From: Streptomyces cellulosae
GTDB taxonomy: Bacteria; Actinomycetota; Actinomycetes; Streptomycetales; Streptomycetaceae
Assembly: GCF_000721105.1 (NCBI RefSeq)
Contig: NZ_JOEV01000003.1
Location: 62,001 to 126,000, forward strand
DNA: 64,000 nt
Direction: 5' to 3'
Numbering within the stretch: position 1 is the stretch's first letter; the number at the start of each line of letters is the position of its first letter. A program made the position numbers and the translations under genes. Of the stretch, positions 17,805 through 26,599 are shown piece by piece. The notes beneath the pieces were generated by a model that was not told the DNA's origin, did no database searches, and saw only the letters and a list, made by a program, of their open reading frames with translations.

Positions 17805-19235
17805 ATGAGCATGAGCCGTACGAGGAGTGGGTCGGAAAGTGAGTCGGCGAGTGGGTCGGAGCAGGGGCGGGAGCGGCTGGTCGTGATCGGGGCCGACGCC
17901 GCGGGAATGTCCGCGGCGTCCCAGGCACGCCGCCTCAAGGGCCCCGACGAACTGGAGATCGTGGCGTTCGAGCGGGGCCACTTCACCTCCTACTCGGCGT
18001 GCGGCATCCCGTACTGGGTCGGCGGTGACGTCGCGGAGCGGGACCAGCTGATCGCCCGTACGCCCGAGGAGCACCGGGCCCGCGACATCGACCTGCGCAT
18101 GCGCACCGAGGTCACGAAGATCGACGTGGCCGGCGGCCGGGTGCGCGCGCGTGACGTCGATTCCGGGGCCGAGTCCTGGACGTCGTACGACAAGCTCGTC
18201 ATCGCGACCGGCGCCCGCCCGGTCCAGCCGGAGCTGCCCGGGATCGACGCGCCCGGTGTCCACGGCGTGCAGACCCTCGACGACGGTCAGGCGCTCCTCG
18301 ACACGCTGGGAGGCACGCGTGGCCGCCGCGCGGTCGTCGTCGGGGCCGGCTACATCGGCGTCGAGATGGCCGAGGCGCTCATCAACCGCGGCTACCGGGT
18401 GACGGTCGTCAACCGGGGCAAGGAGCCGATGTCCACGCTCGACCCGGACATGGGCCGGCTGGTGCACGAGGCGATGGAGGGCCTGGGCATCACCATGGTC
18501 GACGACGCCGAGGTCACCAAGGTGCTCACGGGCGACGACGGCCGGGTGCGGGCGGTGGCCACTCAGGACGCCGAGTACCCGGCGGACGTGGTCGTGCTCG
18601 GCATCGGCGTACGCCCCGAGACAGCGCTCGCGCGGGCCGCGGGGCTGCCGCTCGGCGTCCACGGGGGCCTGCTGACCGACCTGGCGATGCGGGTGCGCGG
18701 CCAGGAGAACATCTGGGCCGGCGGCGACTGCGTGGAGGTCCTCGACCTGGTCTCCGGCCAGGAACGGCACGTCCCCCTGGGCACGCACGCCAACAAGCAC
18801 GGCCAGATCATCGGCACGAACGTCGGCGGCGGCTACGCCACGTTCCCGGGCGTGGTCGGCACGGCGGTCAGCAAGGTGTGCGATCTGGAGATCGCGCGCA
18901 CGGGACTGCGCGAGAAGGACGCGCGGCGGGTCGGCCTGCGGTTCGTGGCGGTCACCGTGGAGTCCACGAGCCGCGCCGGCTATTACCCCGGCGCCTCCCC
19001 CATGAGCGTGAAAATGCTCGCCGAGCGCCGCACGGGACGGCTGCTCGGCGTGCAGATCGTGGGCAGGGAGGGCGCGGCCAAGCGGGTCGACATCGCCGCG
19101 GTGGCCCTCACGGCCGGCATGACGGTGGAACAGATGACGGCCCTGGATCTGGGCTACGCGCCCCCGTTCTCCCCCGTCTGGGACCCGGTGCTGGTAGCCG
19201 CGAGGAAGGCCGCTGCGAAGGTGCGTGCCTTCTGA
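17805..19235 (+). CDS. CoA-disulfide reductase-like FAD/NAD(P) oxidoreductase
   Basis: 476 residues. A Ser/Glu-rich leader (1-22) precedes the FAD motif VVIGADAAGMSAASQA (26-41). The redox-active cysteine is C66 in YSACGIPYWVGG, the context of CoA-disulfide reductases and NADH oxidases with a single cysteine. The NAD(P) motif VVVGAGYIGVEMAEAL is mid-protein, and the C-terminal dimerisation domain carries YYPGASPMSVKM. It likely reduces a low-molecular-weight disulfide, persulfide or O2 using NAD(P)H, but the substrate is inferred from family only. It starts 55 bp after the DUF4349 lipoprotein gene on the same strand. Confidence 0.9.
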   Translation: MSMSRTRSGSESESASGSEQGRERLVVIGADAAGMSAASQARRLKGPDELEIVAFERGHFTSYSACGIPYWVGGDVAERDQLIARTPEEHRARDIDLRMRTEVTKIDVAGGRVRARDVDSGAESWTSYDKLVIATGARPVQPELPGIDAPGVHGVQTLDDGQALLDTLGGTRGRRAVVVGAGYIGVEMAEALINRGYRVTVVNRGKEPMSTLDPDMGRLVHEAMEGLGITMVDDAEVTKVLTGDDGRVRAVATQDAEYPADVVVLGIGVRPETALARAAGLPLGVHGGLLTDLAMRVRGQENIWAGGDCVEVLDLVSGQERHVPLGTHANKHGQIIGTNVGGGYATFPGVVGTAVSKVCDLEIARTGLREKDARRVGLRFVAVTVESTSRAGYYPGASPMSVKMLAERRTGRLLGVQIVGREGAAKRVDIAAVALTAGMTVEQMTALDLGYAPPFSPVWDPVLVAARKAAAKVRAF

Positions 19236-19268
19236 GAGGGCCGCGGGGCGACGAACCCGGGCGCCCGG

Positions 19269-19601
19269 CTACGCCGTCCCGTTGATCCGCTCGATGGCCT
19301 GCCGAGCCTGATCCGCCGGAGGCCGCGGCGGCAACGAGGACACCGACGCACTGCTCGTCATGGGCGTCGGCGCCGCCGCCGGCTGCTCCCCCGCCGGCCT
19401 CGCGTGCGCGGCGGACCGCGTGGAGCGCAGCCGGTTGCTCACCGCCTCGTCCAGCGTCACCGGCCGCTGCATCTGCGAGGCCATCCGCCCGGCCTCCTGG
19501 CCCAGCCGGGCCACGTCCTCCCAGGGCAGTCGCACCACCAGGGAGATCTCCGCTTCCCCGTCGGGCAGGGCGTGCATCGCAGGAGTAACTCGGTCGTTCA
19601 T
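19269..19601 (-). CDS. hypothetical small protein, Streptomyces type
   Basis: 110 residues. ATG 19601 is chosen because GAGGAA precedes it at a good distance; the 30 upstream residues look non-coding. The first half (about 10-55) has a folded look with EISLVVRLPWEDVARLGQEAG, the second half is Ala/Pro/Ser-rich and disordered. The segment PVTLDEAVSNRLR could be a short helix of ribbon-helix-helix type, but this is weak. Function not recognised. It diverges from the rhomboid gene. Confidence 0.7.
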   Translation of the reverse strand: MNDRVTPAMHALPDGEAEISLVVRLPWEDVARLGQEAGRMASQMQRPVTLDEAVSNRLRSTRSAAHARPAGEQPAAAPTPMTSSASVSSLPPRPPADQARQAIERINGTA

Positions 19602-19726
19602 CGCCTGTTCCTCACGTCGTCCCCGCGACGCACCTTCCCCGTGCCGCGGGCGGTTGAGGAGACATACGCAGGCGCGGACGGCGGCGTTCACCGATTCGCC
19701 GCCCGCATCGCGGGCACTACTTCCTT

Positions 19727-20551
19727 GTGGTCATCCCCGTCCATGATGTGAACCCGGTGCGCCGCACCCCCGTGGTGACGTACGCGCTGATCGCCGCCAA
19801 CGTCCTCGTGTTCCTGTTCACGCCCGGCCTGGCCGGTTCCGTGGCCGGGGACAGCAGTCTGTCCCAGCTGTGCCACCTCCAGGCGTTCCTGGACCACTAC
19901 GCGGCCGTGCCACAGGAGTTGATTCACCATCAGATGCCGCGGCTGGTCCCGACGGGCGACGTCGGCGTGGGCGCCCGGGGCGCGGGCTGCGTGGTCGGAC
20001 CGCCGAGCTACGACAAGTCCCCACCGCTGTCCGTGTTCACCGCGATGTTCCTGCACGGCGGCTGGCTGCACCTGCTGGGCAACATGCTGTTCCTGCTGAT
20101 CTTCGGGAACAACATCGAGGACCGCATGGGGCACGTGCGGTTCGCGCTGTTCTACGTCGTCTGCGGTTACGCGGCCTCGTACGGCTTCGCGCTCCTCAAC
20201 GCCGACTCCTCGGACCCGCTGATCGGCGCGTCGGGGGCGATCGCGGGTGTCCTGGGCGCCTATCTGGTGCTGTATCCGAAGGCCAGGGTGTGGGTGCTGG
20301 TGCCGTTCCTGGTCTTCCTGCCGCTGAGGCTGCCGGCCTGGCTGGTGCTGGGCTTCTGGTTCGGGCTCCAGGCGGTGTACTCGTCCGGCGAGGGCGTCTC
20401 CGCCGCCGGCACGGTGGCGTACGCGGCGCATGTCGTCGGTTTCCTCGCGGGGATGCTGCTGGCCTGGCCGCTCAAGCCGGGCACGCCCCCGCCGCCGGAG
20501 CCGCGCGGCCTGCTGTTCGGCAGGCGGGCGAGGCCCCGGCACACGTGGTGA
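19727..20551 (+). CDS. rhomboid-family intramembrane serine protease
   Basis: 274 residues from GTG 19727 (GTG 19748 is an alternative). Six or seven membrane segments. The active site is complete: catalytic Ser169 in GASGAIAG, His235 in AAHVVGFLAG, and the conserved membrane-embedded HGGWLHLLGNMLFL segment at 110-123. A ~70-residue extracytoplasmic loop between helices 1 and 2 contains two cysteines (C49, C88), possibly a disulfide. Rhomboids cleave transmembrane substrates; the target is unknown. The stop codon lies one base before the end of convergent hemE. Confidence 0.93.
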   Translation: MVIPVHDVNPVRRTPVVTYALIAANVLVFLFTPGLAGSVAGDSSLSQLCHLQAFLDHYAAVPQELIHHQMPRLVPTGDVGVGARGAGCVVGPPSYDKSPPLSVFTAMFLHGGWLHLLGNMLFLLIFGNNIEDRMGHVRFALFYVVCGYAASYGFALLNADSSDPLIGASGAIAGVLGAYLVLYPKARVWVLVPFLVFLPLRLPAWLVLGFWFGLQAVYSSGEGVSAAGTVAYAAHVVGFLAGMLLAWPLKPGTPPPPEPRGLLFGRRARPRHTW

Positions 20552-20552
20552 G

Positions 20553-21644
20553 TCAGCGGGCGGTGCGCTCGTGGACGTACTCGACGAGGCGGGTCAGCGC
20601 GTCCGGGTCGGTGGACGGCATGACGCCGTGGCCGAGGTTGAAGACGTGGCCCTCCAGGCCCCTCGCCGTGTCGAGGACCTCGCGGGTCTTGGCCTCGACG
20701 GCCTCCGTGCCGGCGAACAGGACCGTCGGGTCCAGGTTGCCCTGGAGCGCCTTGCCGGGGCCGACGCGGCGGGCGGCCTCGTCGAGCGGGACGCGCCAGT
20801 CGACGCCGACGACGTCCGCGCCGGCCTCGCCCATCAGCTTCAGCAGTTCACCGGTGCCGACGCCGAAGTGGATGCGCGGGACGCCGTACGGCTCCACCGC
20901 GCGGAACACCTTCGCCGAGGCGGGCAGCACCGAGCGGCGGTAGTCGGCCGGGGCGAGCGCGCCGGCCCACGAGTCGAACAGCTGGACCGCGCTCGCGCCC
21001 GCCTCGATCTGGACCTTCAGGAAGGCGGCCGTGATCTCCGCGAGCCGGTCGAGCAGGTCGGCCCACAGCTCGGGGTCGCCGTACATCATCGCCTTGGCGT
21101 TCTCGTACGTGCGCGACGGGCCGCCCTCGACGAGGTAGCTCGCGAGGGTGAACGGGGCGCCGGCGAAACCGATGAGGGGGGTGGAGCCGAGCTCGGCGGT
21201 CAGCAGGCCGATGGCCTCGGTGACGTAGGAGACGTCCTGGGGGGTGAGGTCCCGGAGCTGGGCGAGGTCCGCGCGGGTGCGGATCGGGTGCGCGACGACC
21301 GGGCCGACGCCGGGCTTGATGTCGAGGTCGACGCCGATGGCCTTGAGCGGGACGACGATGTCGCTGAAGTAGATCGCCGCGTCCACGCCGTGCCGGCGCA
21401 CCGGCTGCAGGGTGATCTCGGTGACCAGCTCGGGCCGCATGCACGACTCGAGCATGGGGATGCCCTCGCGGACCTTGCGGTACTCCGGCAGCGAGCGCCC
21501 GGCCTGTCGCATGAACCACACGGGCGTGTGCGGCACGGGCTCGCGCCGGCAGGCCTTGAGGAAGGCGGAATCCTTGACGGCGTCGGACGCGACGGCCGAC
21601 GGCTGCGTCGACCGGGGGCTCGCGGGGCTCTCGTTGGCACTCAC
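20553..21644 (-). CDS. hemE: uroporphyrinogen decarboxylase
   Basis: 363 residues; GTG 21644 gives the start MSANESPAS, and the long upstream frame is antisense to the DUF3000 gene. It removes four acetate carboxyl groups from uroporphyrinogen III to give coproporphyrinogen III. Conserved elements: [16 protein letters not shown] (substrate arginines), [14 protein letters not shown] with the catalytic-Asp segment, [17 protein letters not shown], and [16 protein letters not shown] near the end. It supplies the porphyrinogen used by the hemY-hemQ operon further left. Confidence 0.97.
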   Translation of the reverse strand: MSANESPASPRSTQPSAVASDAVKDSAFLKACRREPVPHTPVWFMRQAGRSLPEYRKVREGIPMLESCMRPELVTEITLQPVRRHGVDAAIYFSDIVVPLKAIGVDLDIKPGVGPVVAHPIRTRADLAQLRDLTPQDVSYVTEAIGLLTAELGSTPLIGFAGAPFTLASYLVEGGPSRTYENAKAMMYGDPELWADLLDRLAEITAAFLKVQIEAGASAVQLFDSWAGALAPADYRRSVLPASAKVFRAVEPYGVPRIHFGVGTGELLKLMGEAGADVVGVDWRVPLDEAARRVGPGKALQGNLDPTVLFAGTEAVEAKTREVLDTARGLEGHVFNLGHGVMPSTDPDALTRLVEYVHERTAR

Positions 21645-21752
21645 GGGGCAAGTCTCGCACGGCCCCGGAGCCGGCCCCGACGGCAACCCCGCCGCCCGGC
21701 AACTGGGTGTCTCTCCCTGCACGAAGCCCCCGTTCCCCTTAATCTTCCCCGC

Positions 21753-22430
21753 ATGGCTGCGGCTCAGGGACGACTGTCGGACGGCGCTGGCGGAATGGAC
21801 GAGGCGAAGGACACCGAGGAGGGCGAAGGGCATGAGGACACGGCGGCTCCGCTGCCCTTCCGGGCGGCCGTGGAGGCGCTGAGAGCCGCGCGGCTGCGGC
21901 CGCAGGTCGAGGTGGAGCCCACCCGGGCACCGCAGCGGCTCGCCCCGCACGCGTACGCGCTGGAGGCGGCGGTCGTCGACGGCGACCAGGACCTCGCCGA
22001 CGGCCGGCTGGTGCTGCTGCACGACCCGGACGGGCACGACGCCTGGCGGGGCACCTTCCGGCTGGTGACGCTGGTGCGTGCGGAGCTGGAGCCGGAGATG
22101 GCCGCCGATCCGCTGCTGCCCGACGTCTGCTGGTCCTGGCTCACCGGGGCGCTCTCCGCGCGCGGGCTGGCGTTCGGCGAGCCTAGCGGCACGGTCACGC
22201 GGGCCGGCTCCCACTACTTCGGCGGGCTGTCCGAACGTCCGGCGGCCTCGCAGATCGAGATCCGTGCCTCCTGGACGCCCCGGGAGGGCCTGGGCGGGGT
22301 ACCGGACACCGCGGCGCACCTGGCCGCCTGGTGCGATCTGCTGGCCCAGGTCGCGGGTCTGCCGCCGGCCGGGCCGGGCGACGCGTCGGTGGTCACGCTG
22401 CCGCAGCGCCGGGGCCCGCAGTCACGCTGA
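21753..22430 (+). CDS. DUF3000 domain protein
   Basis: 225 residues from ATG 21753; the ATG at 21795 ([11 protein letters not shown]) would shorten it by 14. After an acidic leader the DUF3000 domain runs from [16 protein letters not shown] through [34 protein letters not shown] to [11 protein letters not shown] and the C-terminal [18 protein letters not shown]. The family is confined to actinobacteria and has no assigned role. Its position between hemE (divergent) and the response regulator seems conserved in Streptomyces as far as memory allows. Confidence 0.86.
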   Translation: MAAAQGRLSDGAGGMDEAKDTEEGEGHEDTAAPLPFRAAVEALRAARLRPQVEVEPTRAPQRLAPHAYALEAAVVDGDQDLADGRLVLLHDPDGHDAWRGTFRLVTLVRAELEPEMAADPLLPDVCWSWLTGALSARGLAFGEPSGTVTRAGSHYFGGLSERPAASQIEIRASWTPREGLGGVPDTAAHLAAWCDLLAQVAGLPPAGPGDASVVTLPQRRGPQSR

Positions 22431-22475
22431 GTTCCGCGGAGGGGTGACGATCGACGGTTCCTTTGTCATCACTTT

Positions 22476-22507
22476 GTCGATACGGCCACTTTCGGCCGCG
22501 TATCGAC
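22476..22507. repeat. 9-bp perfect inverted repeat in the DUF3000-regulator spacer
   Basis: GTCGATACG (22476-22484) and CGTATCGAC (22499-22507) are perfectly complementary around a 14-base loop that contains GGCC twice. It may be the DUF3000 terminator or an operator of the downstream response-regulator gene. Confidence 0.55.
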
Positions 22508-22522
22508 GCAGAGCGAAACCGT

Positions 22523-22541
22523 TCGATCTTCGGGTGATCGA
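22523..22541. repeat. second inverted repeat, TCGATC/GATCGA
   Basis: TCGATC at 22523-22528 pairs with GATCGA at 22536-22541. It follows the first inverted repeat by 15 bp and shares the TCGA core, so the two may be one regulatory array. Confidence 0.4.
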
Positions 22542-22661
22542 CCGCGTGTCCGAATTGCACGGATTGTTACTCACTAGATCGTGATCATTCTCTAAAGGCG
22601 AACGGGTTTGGTGCCGAAGACGACTGTGACCCGCCCCCGTCCCCCACCCCCAGGAGGCCTG

Positions 22662-23324
22662 GTGTCCGTTCTCCTCGAGCAGCCCGCAAGCCTGGTCGCC
22701 TACCGCCCGAACAAGCCGACCGCCATGGTGGTCGTGGCCGACCCCCGCGTCCGCTCCACCGTCACCCGCCACCTGTGGGCGCTCGGTGTGCGCGACGTCA
22801 TCGAGGCCTCGTCCGTCGCGGAGGCTCGTCCCCGCATCGGCAACCCCCGCGACATCTGCGTCGCCGAAGTCCACCTGCCCGACGGCTCCGGCCTGACCCT
22901 CCTTTCCGAGACCCGTGCCGCGGGCTGGCCCAACGGTCTGGCCCTGTCCGCCGCCGACGACATCGGCGCCGTACGCAACGCGCTGGCCGGCGGAGTCAAG
23001 GGCTATGTCGTCACCGGCACCCGCACCAACCTCGGGCTCCCCACCCGACCCGGTGCCGCCCCCATCGGCGCCGCCGCCGCCCGTATGCACCGCCGCCCCC
23101 CGGGTGCCCCGAGCCACCCGGGCGGCTACCGAGAGCTCTCCGGCCGTGAGGTCGAGGTGCTGAGACTCGTCGCCGAAGGCCAGTCGAACAAGGCGATCGG
23201 CGTCTCGATGGGTTTGTCCGCCCTGACCGTCAAGAGCCACCTCGCCCGCATCGCCCGCAAGCTCGGCACCGGCGACCGCGCCGGGATGGTCGCGGTGGCC
23301 CTGCGCACCGGGATCATCCACTGA
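22662..23324 (+). CDS. atypical orphan response regulator, receiver plus LuxR-type HTH
   Basis: 220 residues; GTG 22662 has AGGAGG at 22652-22657, so the earlier in-frame start is rejected. Residues 20-135 resemble a receiver domain, but the acidic pocket is incomplete: only D27 is present at the end of strand 1 and the phospho-acceptor position in VAEVHLPDGSG is Glu69, not Asp. A lysine in GVKGYVV may match the conserved Lys. Residues about 155-212 are a LuxR/NarL HTH (LSGREVEVLRLVAEGQSNKAIG). No histidine kinase is nearby. It should bind DNA without classical phosphorylation, in the manner of Streptomyces developmental regulators such as WhiI. Confidence 0.9.
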   Translation: MSVLLEQPASLVAYRPNKPTAMVVVADPRVRSTVTRHLWALGVRDVIEASSVAEARPRIGNPRDICVAEVHLPDGSGLTLLSETRAAGWPNGLALSAADDIGAVRNALAGGVKGYVVTGTRTNLGLPTRPGAAPIGAAAARMHRRPPGAPSHPGGYRELSGREVEVLRLVAEGQSNKAIGVSMGLSALTVKSHLARIARKLGTGDRAGMVAVALRTGIIH

Positions 23325-23492
23325 CCGACACCCTTCACGGACGTGAACCGGCTCGGCCGCCGGCCCTCGTCCACCTGTCCCACCCGTCATGAACCGGATC
23401 TTTCACCGAGCTGACTGGTTTACGCCCCCCAGGCACCCGCCGACGGAACGTTCCGTCGGCGGGTGCTGTCCATACATGGATACCCTTGACAG

Positions 23493-24797
23493 GTGACCGA
23501 CGCCCAAGACACCGCAGCAGACGTTTCACTGCGAACCACCGGAGGCGCCCCTCCGGACGACGGCGGATCTTCTGTGACGGGGGCGCCGAACTCCGAGCCA
23601 GGCCCTGAACCGATCCCGTTGCTGGAGCCCCGCGAGGGCATTCCACCGGTGATCGCCGACGAGGACGCCCTCGCGGAGGTGATCGCCGCCTTCGCCGCCG
23701 GCTCCGGCCCAGTCGCCGTCGACGCCGAGCGCGCGTCCGGCTACCGCTACGGCCAGCGCGCCTATCTGGTCCAGCTGCGCCGCGAAGGCGCGGGGACCGC
23801 ACTGATCGACCCCGTGGCCTGTCCCGACCTCTCGGGCCTCGGTGAGGCCCTGTCGGGTGTCGAGTGGGTGCTGCACGCCGCCACGCAGGACCTGCCCTGT
23901 CTGCGCGAGATAGGCATGGTGCCGACGCGGTTGTTCGACACCGAGCTGGCCGGACGGCTCGCCGGGTTCCCGCGGGTCGGCCTCGGCGCGATGGTCGAGG
24001 GCGTGCTGGGCTTCGTCCTGGAGAAGGGCCACTCGGCCGTCGACTGGTCCACCCGCCCGCTGCCCGAGCCCTGGCTGCGCTACGCGGCCCTCGACGTGGA
24101 ACTGCTCGTCGACCTGCGGGACGCGCTGGAGAAGGAGCTGGACCGGCAGGGCAAGCTGGAGTGGGCCCAGCAGGAGTTCGACGCGATCGCCTCGGCGCCG
24201 CCGCCGGAGCCCCGCAAGGACCCCTGGCGGCGCACCTCCGGCATGCACAAGGTGCGCCGGCGCCGGCAGCTCGCGGTGGTGCGCGAGCTGTGGCAGACGC
24301 GGGACCGGATCGCCCAGCGACGGGACGTGTCGCCGGGCAAGGTGCTCTCGGACGCGGCGATCGTGGAGGCCGCGCTCTCCGTTCCGGCCAACGCGCACGC
24401 GCTGGCCGCGTTGAGCGGCTTCGGTCACCGGATGGGACGCCGGCAGCTGGAGCAGTGGCAGGCGGCCGTGGAGCGGGCGAAGGCGCTGGCCGACGCGCAG
24501 CTGCCGCAGCCCGGGCAGCCGGTGACGGGACCGCCGCCGCCGCGGGCCTGGGCCGACAAGGACCCCGCGGCCGCGGCCCGGCTGACCGCGGCGCGGGCGG
24601 CGGTTTCGGCACTGGCCGAGCAGCTGAACATGCCGCAGGAGAACCTGGTCGCGCCCGACACGGTGCGGCGGGTCTGCTGGGAGCCGCCCACCGCTGTCAC
24701 CGCGGAGTCGGTCGGGGCCGCGCTGGCGGGGTACGGGGCCAGGCCCTGGCAGGTGGAGCAGGTGACGCCGGTTCTGGTGGCCGCGCTGTCCGCCTAG
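23493..24797 (+). CDS. rnd: ribonuclease D-like 3'-5' exonuclease with HRDC domain
   Basis: 434 residues from GTG 23493. The DEDD exonuclease domain spans about 60-225: the first acidic pair is in VAVDAERASGYRYGQRAYLVQLRR, the second in VLHAATQDLPCL, and the third in RYAALDVELLVDLRDAL (Y...D type). An HRDC domain follows (about 255-335, RRRQLAVVRELWQTRDRIAQRRDVSPGKVL) and then an Ala-rich C-terminal domain found in actinobacterial members. It trims structured RNAs. The N-terminal ~45 residues are disordered. Confidence 0.92.
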   Translation: MTDAQDTAADVSLRTTGGAPPDDGGSSVTGAPNSEPGPEPIPLLEPREGIPPVIADEDALAEVIAAFAAGSGPVAVDAERASGYRYGQRAYLVQLRREGAGTALIDPVACPDLSGLGEALSGVEWVLHAATQDLPCLREIGMVPTRLFDTELAGRLAGFPRVGLGAMVEGVLGFVLEKGHSAVDWSTRPLPEPWLRYAALDVELLVDLRDALEKELDRQGKLEWAQQEFDAIASAPPPEPRKDPWRRTSGMHKVRRRRQLAVVRELWQTRDRIAQRRDVSPGKVLSDAAIVEAALSVPANAHALAALSGFGHRMGRRQLEQWQAAVERAKALADAQLPQPGQPVTGPPPPRAWADKDPAAAARLTAARAAVSALAEQLNMPQENLVAPDTVRRVCWEPPTAVTAESVGAALAGYGARPWQVEQVTPVLVAALSA

Positions 24798-24821
24798 CCG
24801 TCGCGACGTGCTGGGGGCCGC

Positions 24822-25652
24822 TCACCTGGTCGCTCCCCGCATGAACCCGTTGTAGATGAACCGCTGCAGGCTCAGGAAGACGATCAGTGTCGGCAGGATC
24901 ACCAGGACCGCTCCTGCCGAGATCGTCTCCCAGTGGGCCGCGTAGGGGCCCTTGAAGCGGAAAAGGGACGTCGAAATCACGCCAAGATCCTCTGACGGCA
25001 TGTACAGGAACGGGATGTAGAAGTCGTTGTAGACGGTGATGCCCTTCACGATCACGACGGTCGCGATCGCCGGTTTGAGCAGGGGAAAGATGACCTTGCG
25101 GTAGATCGTGAAGGAATTGGCGCCGTCCAGGCGGGCCGCCTCGTCCAGGGAGATCGGGATGGACCGGACGAACTGCAGGAAGATGTAGATCGAGACGATG
25201 TCCGTGCCCATGTAGAGCACGATCGGCGCCCACAGCGAGTCGAACATCCCGAAGCTGTTCACGATCTGGAAGGTCGCCACCTGGGTGGTCACCCCGGGGA
25301 CCAGCGCGGCGACCAGGAACAGCGCGACCACCAGTTTCTTGAAGCGGAACCGGAAGCGGTCGATGGCGTACGCCGTCATCGAGCCGATGAGGACCGTGCC
25401 GCCGACGGAGACCAGCAGGATGACGGCGGTGTTGCCGAACGCCGTCAGCATCTCGCCACCCTGGAACGCCGACACGTAGTTGTGGAAGTTGAACGGGTCG
25501 TCGGGGAGCGAGAGGGCTCCGCCGCCGTCCGCCATCTCCGTGTCGGTCTTGAGGGACGTCAGCAGGACGACCCCGAGCGGCAGCAGGACCACCAGCGTGG
25601 CGGCGATCAGCGACAGGTACACGAGGGTGCGGGCCACGGCACGGCGTGTCAT
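24822..25652 (-). CDS. carbohydrate ABC transporter permease, MalG type
   Basis: 276 residues, six membrane segments. The EAA loop EAARLDGANSFTIYRKVIFPLLKPAIATV is diagnostic of CUT1 importers. Its ATG (25650-25652) overlaps the stop of the upstream permease gene as ATGA. Third gene of the operon binding protein - MalF - MalG. No ATPase gene is present in the operon, so it probably uses a shared ATPase such as MsiK (inference from Streptomyces practice). Context with a beta-mannosidase and LacI regulator suggests uptake of mannosides. Confidence 0.93.
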   Translation of the reverse strand: MTRRAVARTLVYLSLIAATLVVLLPLGVVLLTSLKTDTEMADGGGALSLPDDPFNFHNYVSAFQGGEMLTAFGNTAVILLVSVGGTVLIGSMTAYAIDRFRFRFKKLVVALFLVAALVPGVTTQVATFQIVNSFGMFDSLWAPIVLYMGTDIVSIYIFLQFVRSIPISLDEAARLDGANSFTIYRKVIFPLLKPAIATVVIVKGITVYNDFYIPFLYMPSEDLGVISTSLFRFKGPYAAHWETISAGAVLVILPTLIVFLSLQRFIYNGFMRGATR

Positions 25653-26599
25653 ACGAGGTCCACCTTGTCGTCGGGGACGAGGCGCCGCTGCACCCAGGTC
25701 ACCAGCAGGATGATCAGCAGCAGCACGATCGCGGCCGCCGAGGCGAGCCCCGTCTTGTTGAACCGGAAGGCCAGATTCAGCGTCTGGATCACGAAGGTCT
25801 CGGTGCCGGTCGCCCCGCCGGTCATGATGTACGGGATCTCGAAGGCGGACAGCGAGCCGGAGATCGACAGGATCACCGTCAGGGTGACCACGGGCTTGAT
25901 GCCGGGCGCGATGATGTACCGGAACTGGTGCCAGCGGCTCGCTCCGTCCAGTTCCGCGGCCTCGTACAGCTCCCCCGGGATGGACTGGATCGCGCCGAGG
26001 AACAGGACGAAGTTCACGCCCATGTAGCGCCAGACCGAGACACCCGCCAGCGAGGTGTTCGCGGAGACCGGGGTGCCGAGCCAGGCGTGGTCGACGTGGA
26101 CGCCGAACAGGCTCAGCACCGAGTCGAGGGTGCCGCCGTCCTGGAAGAAGTAGAGGAAGACGAAGCCGATCGCCACCCCGTTGATCAGGTACGGGAAGAA
26201 CAGCACGCCCTTGAAGAAGTTCCGGAAGCGGACGTCGAAGCTGAGGATCGTCGCGAAGTAGAGCGCGGCGGCGATCTGGAAGGCCGAGGCGGCCAGGTAG
26301 TAGCCGCTGACGAAGAAGACCTGGAAGAGGTCCTTGCGTGTGAACAGCTCCGTGTAGTTGCCGACGCCCGTGTAGTGCAGTTCCGGGCTCACGCCGTCCC
26401 AGTCGGTGAAGCTGTACGCGACCATGTTCGCGATCGGCGCGTAGGTGAAGGTGATCAGCAGGCCGAGCGGGGCGATGAGGAACAGCCAGGGGGTCAGGCC
26501 CCGCCACCCGCGGTGCCGGCGGGTGGCGGGGGCCGGGGCCGGGGCGGGTGCCGCCCCCGCCCCGGCCCGGAAGGCCGTCTTCTCGGTGATGTCCGTCAT
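25649..26599 (-). CDS. carbohydrate ABC transporter permease, MalF type
   Basis: 316 residues with an Ala/Pro-rich N-terminal tail (about 12-26) and six membrane segments. The EAA-loop region reads LYEAAELDGASRWHQFRYIIAPGIKP. It is coupled at both ends: its ATG overlaps the binding-protein stop at 26599 and its stop overlaps the next gene's start. Works with the MalG-type partner to form the channel. Confidence 0.93.
   Translation of the reverse strand: MTDITEKTAFRAGAGAAPAPAPAPATRRHRGWRGLTPWLFLIAPLGLLITFTYAPIANMVAYSFTDWDGVSPELHYTGVGNYTELFTRKDLFQVFFVSGYYLAASAFQIAAALYFATILSFDVRFRNFFKGVLFFPYLINGVAIGFVFLYFFQDGGTLDSVLSLFGVHVDHAWLGTPVSANTSLAGVSVWRYMGVNFVLFLGAIQSIPGELYEAAELDGASRWHQFRYIIAPGIKPVVTLTVILSISGSLSAFEIPYIMTGGATGTETFVIQTLNLAFRFNKTGLASAAAIVLLLIILLVTWVQRRLVPDDKVDLV

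Noticed and set aside
21645..22319. N-terminal extension of hemE
   Set aside because: The frame is antisense to the DUF3000 gene; the GTG at 21644 fits HemE length.
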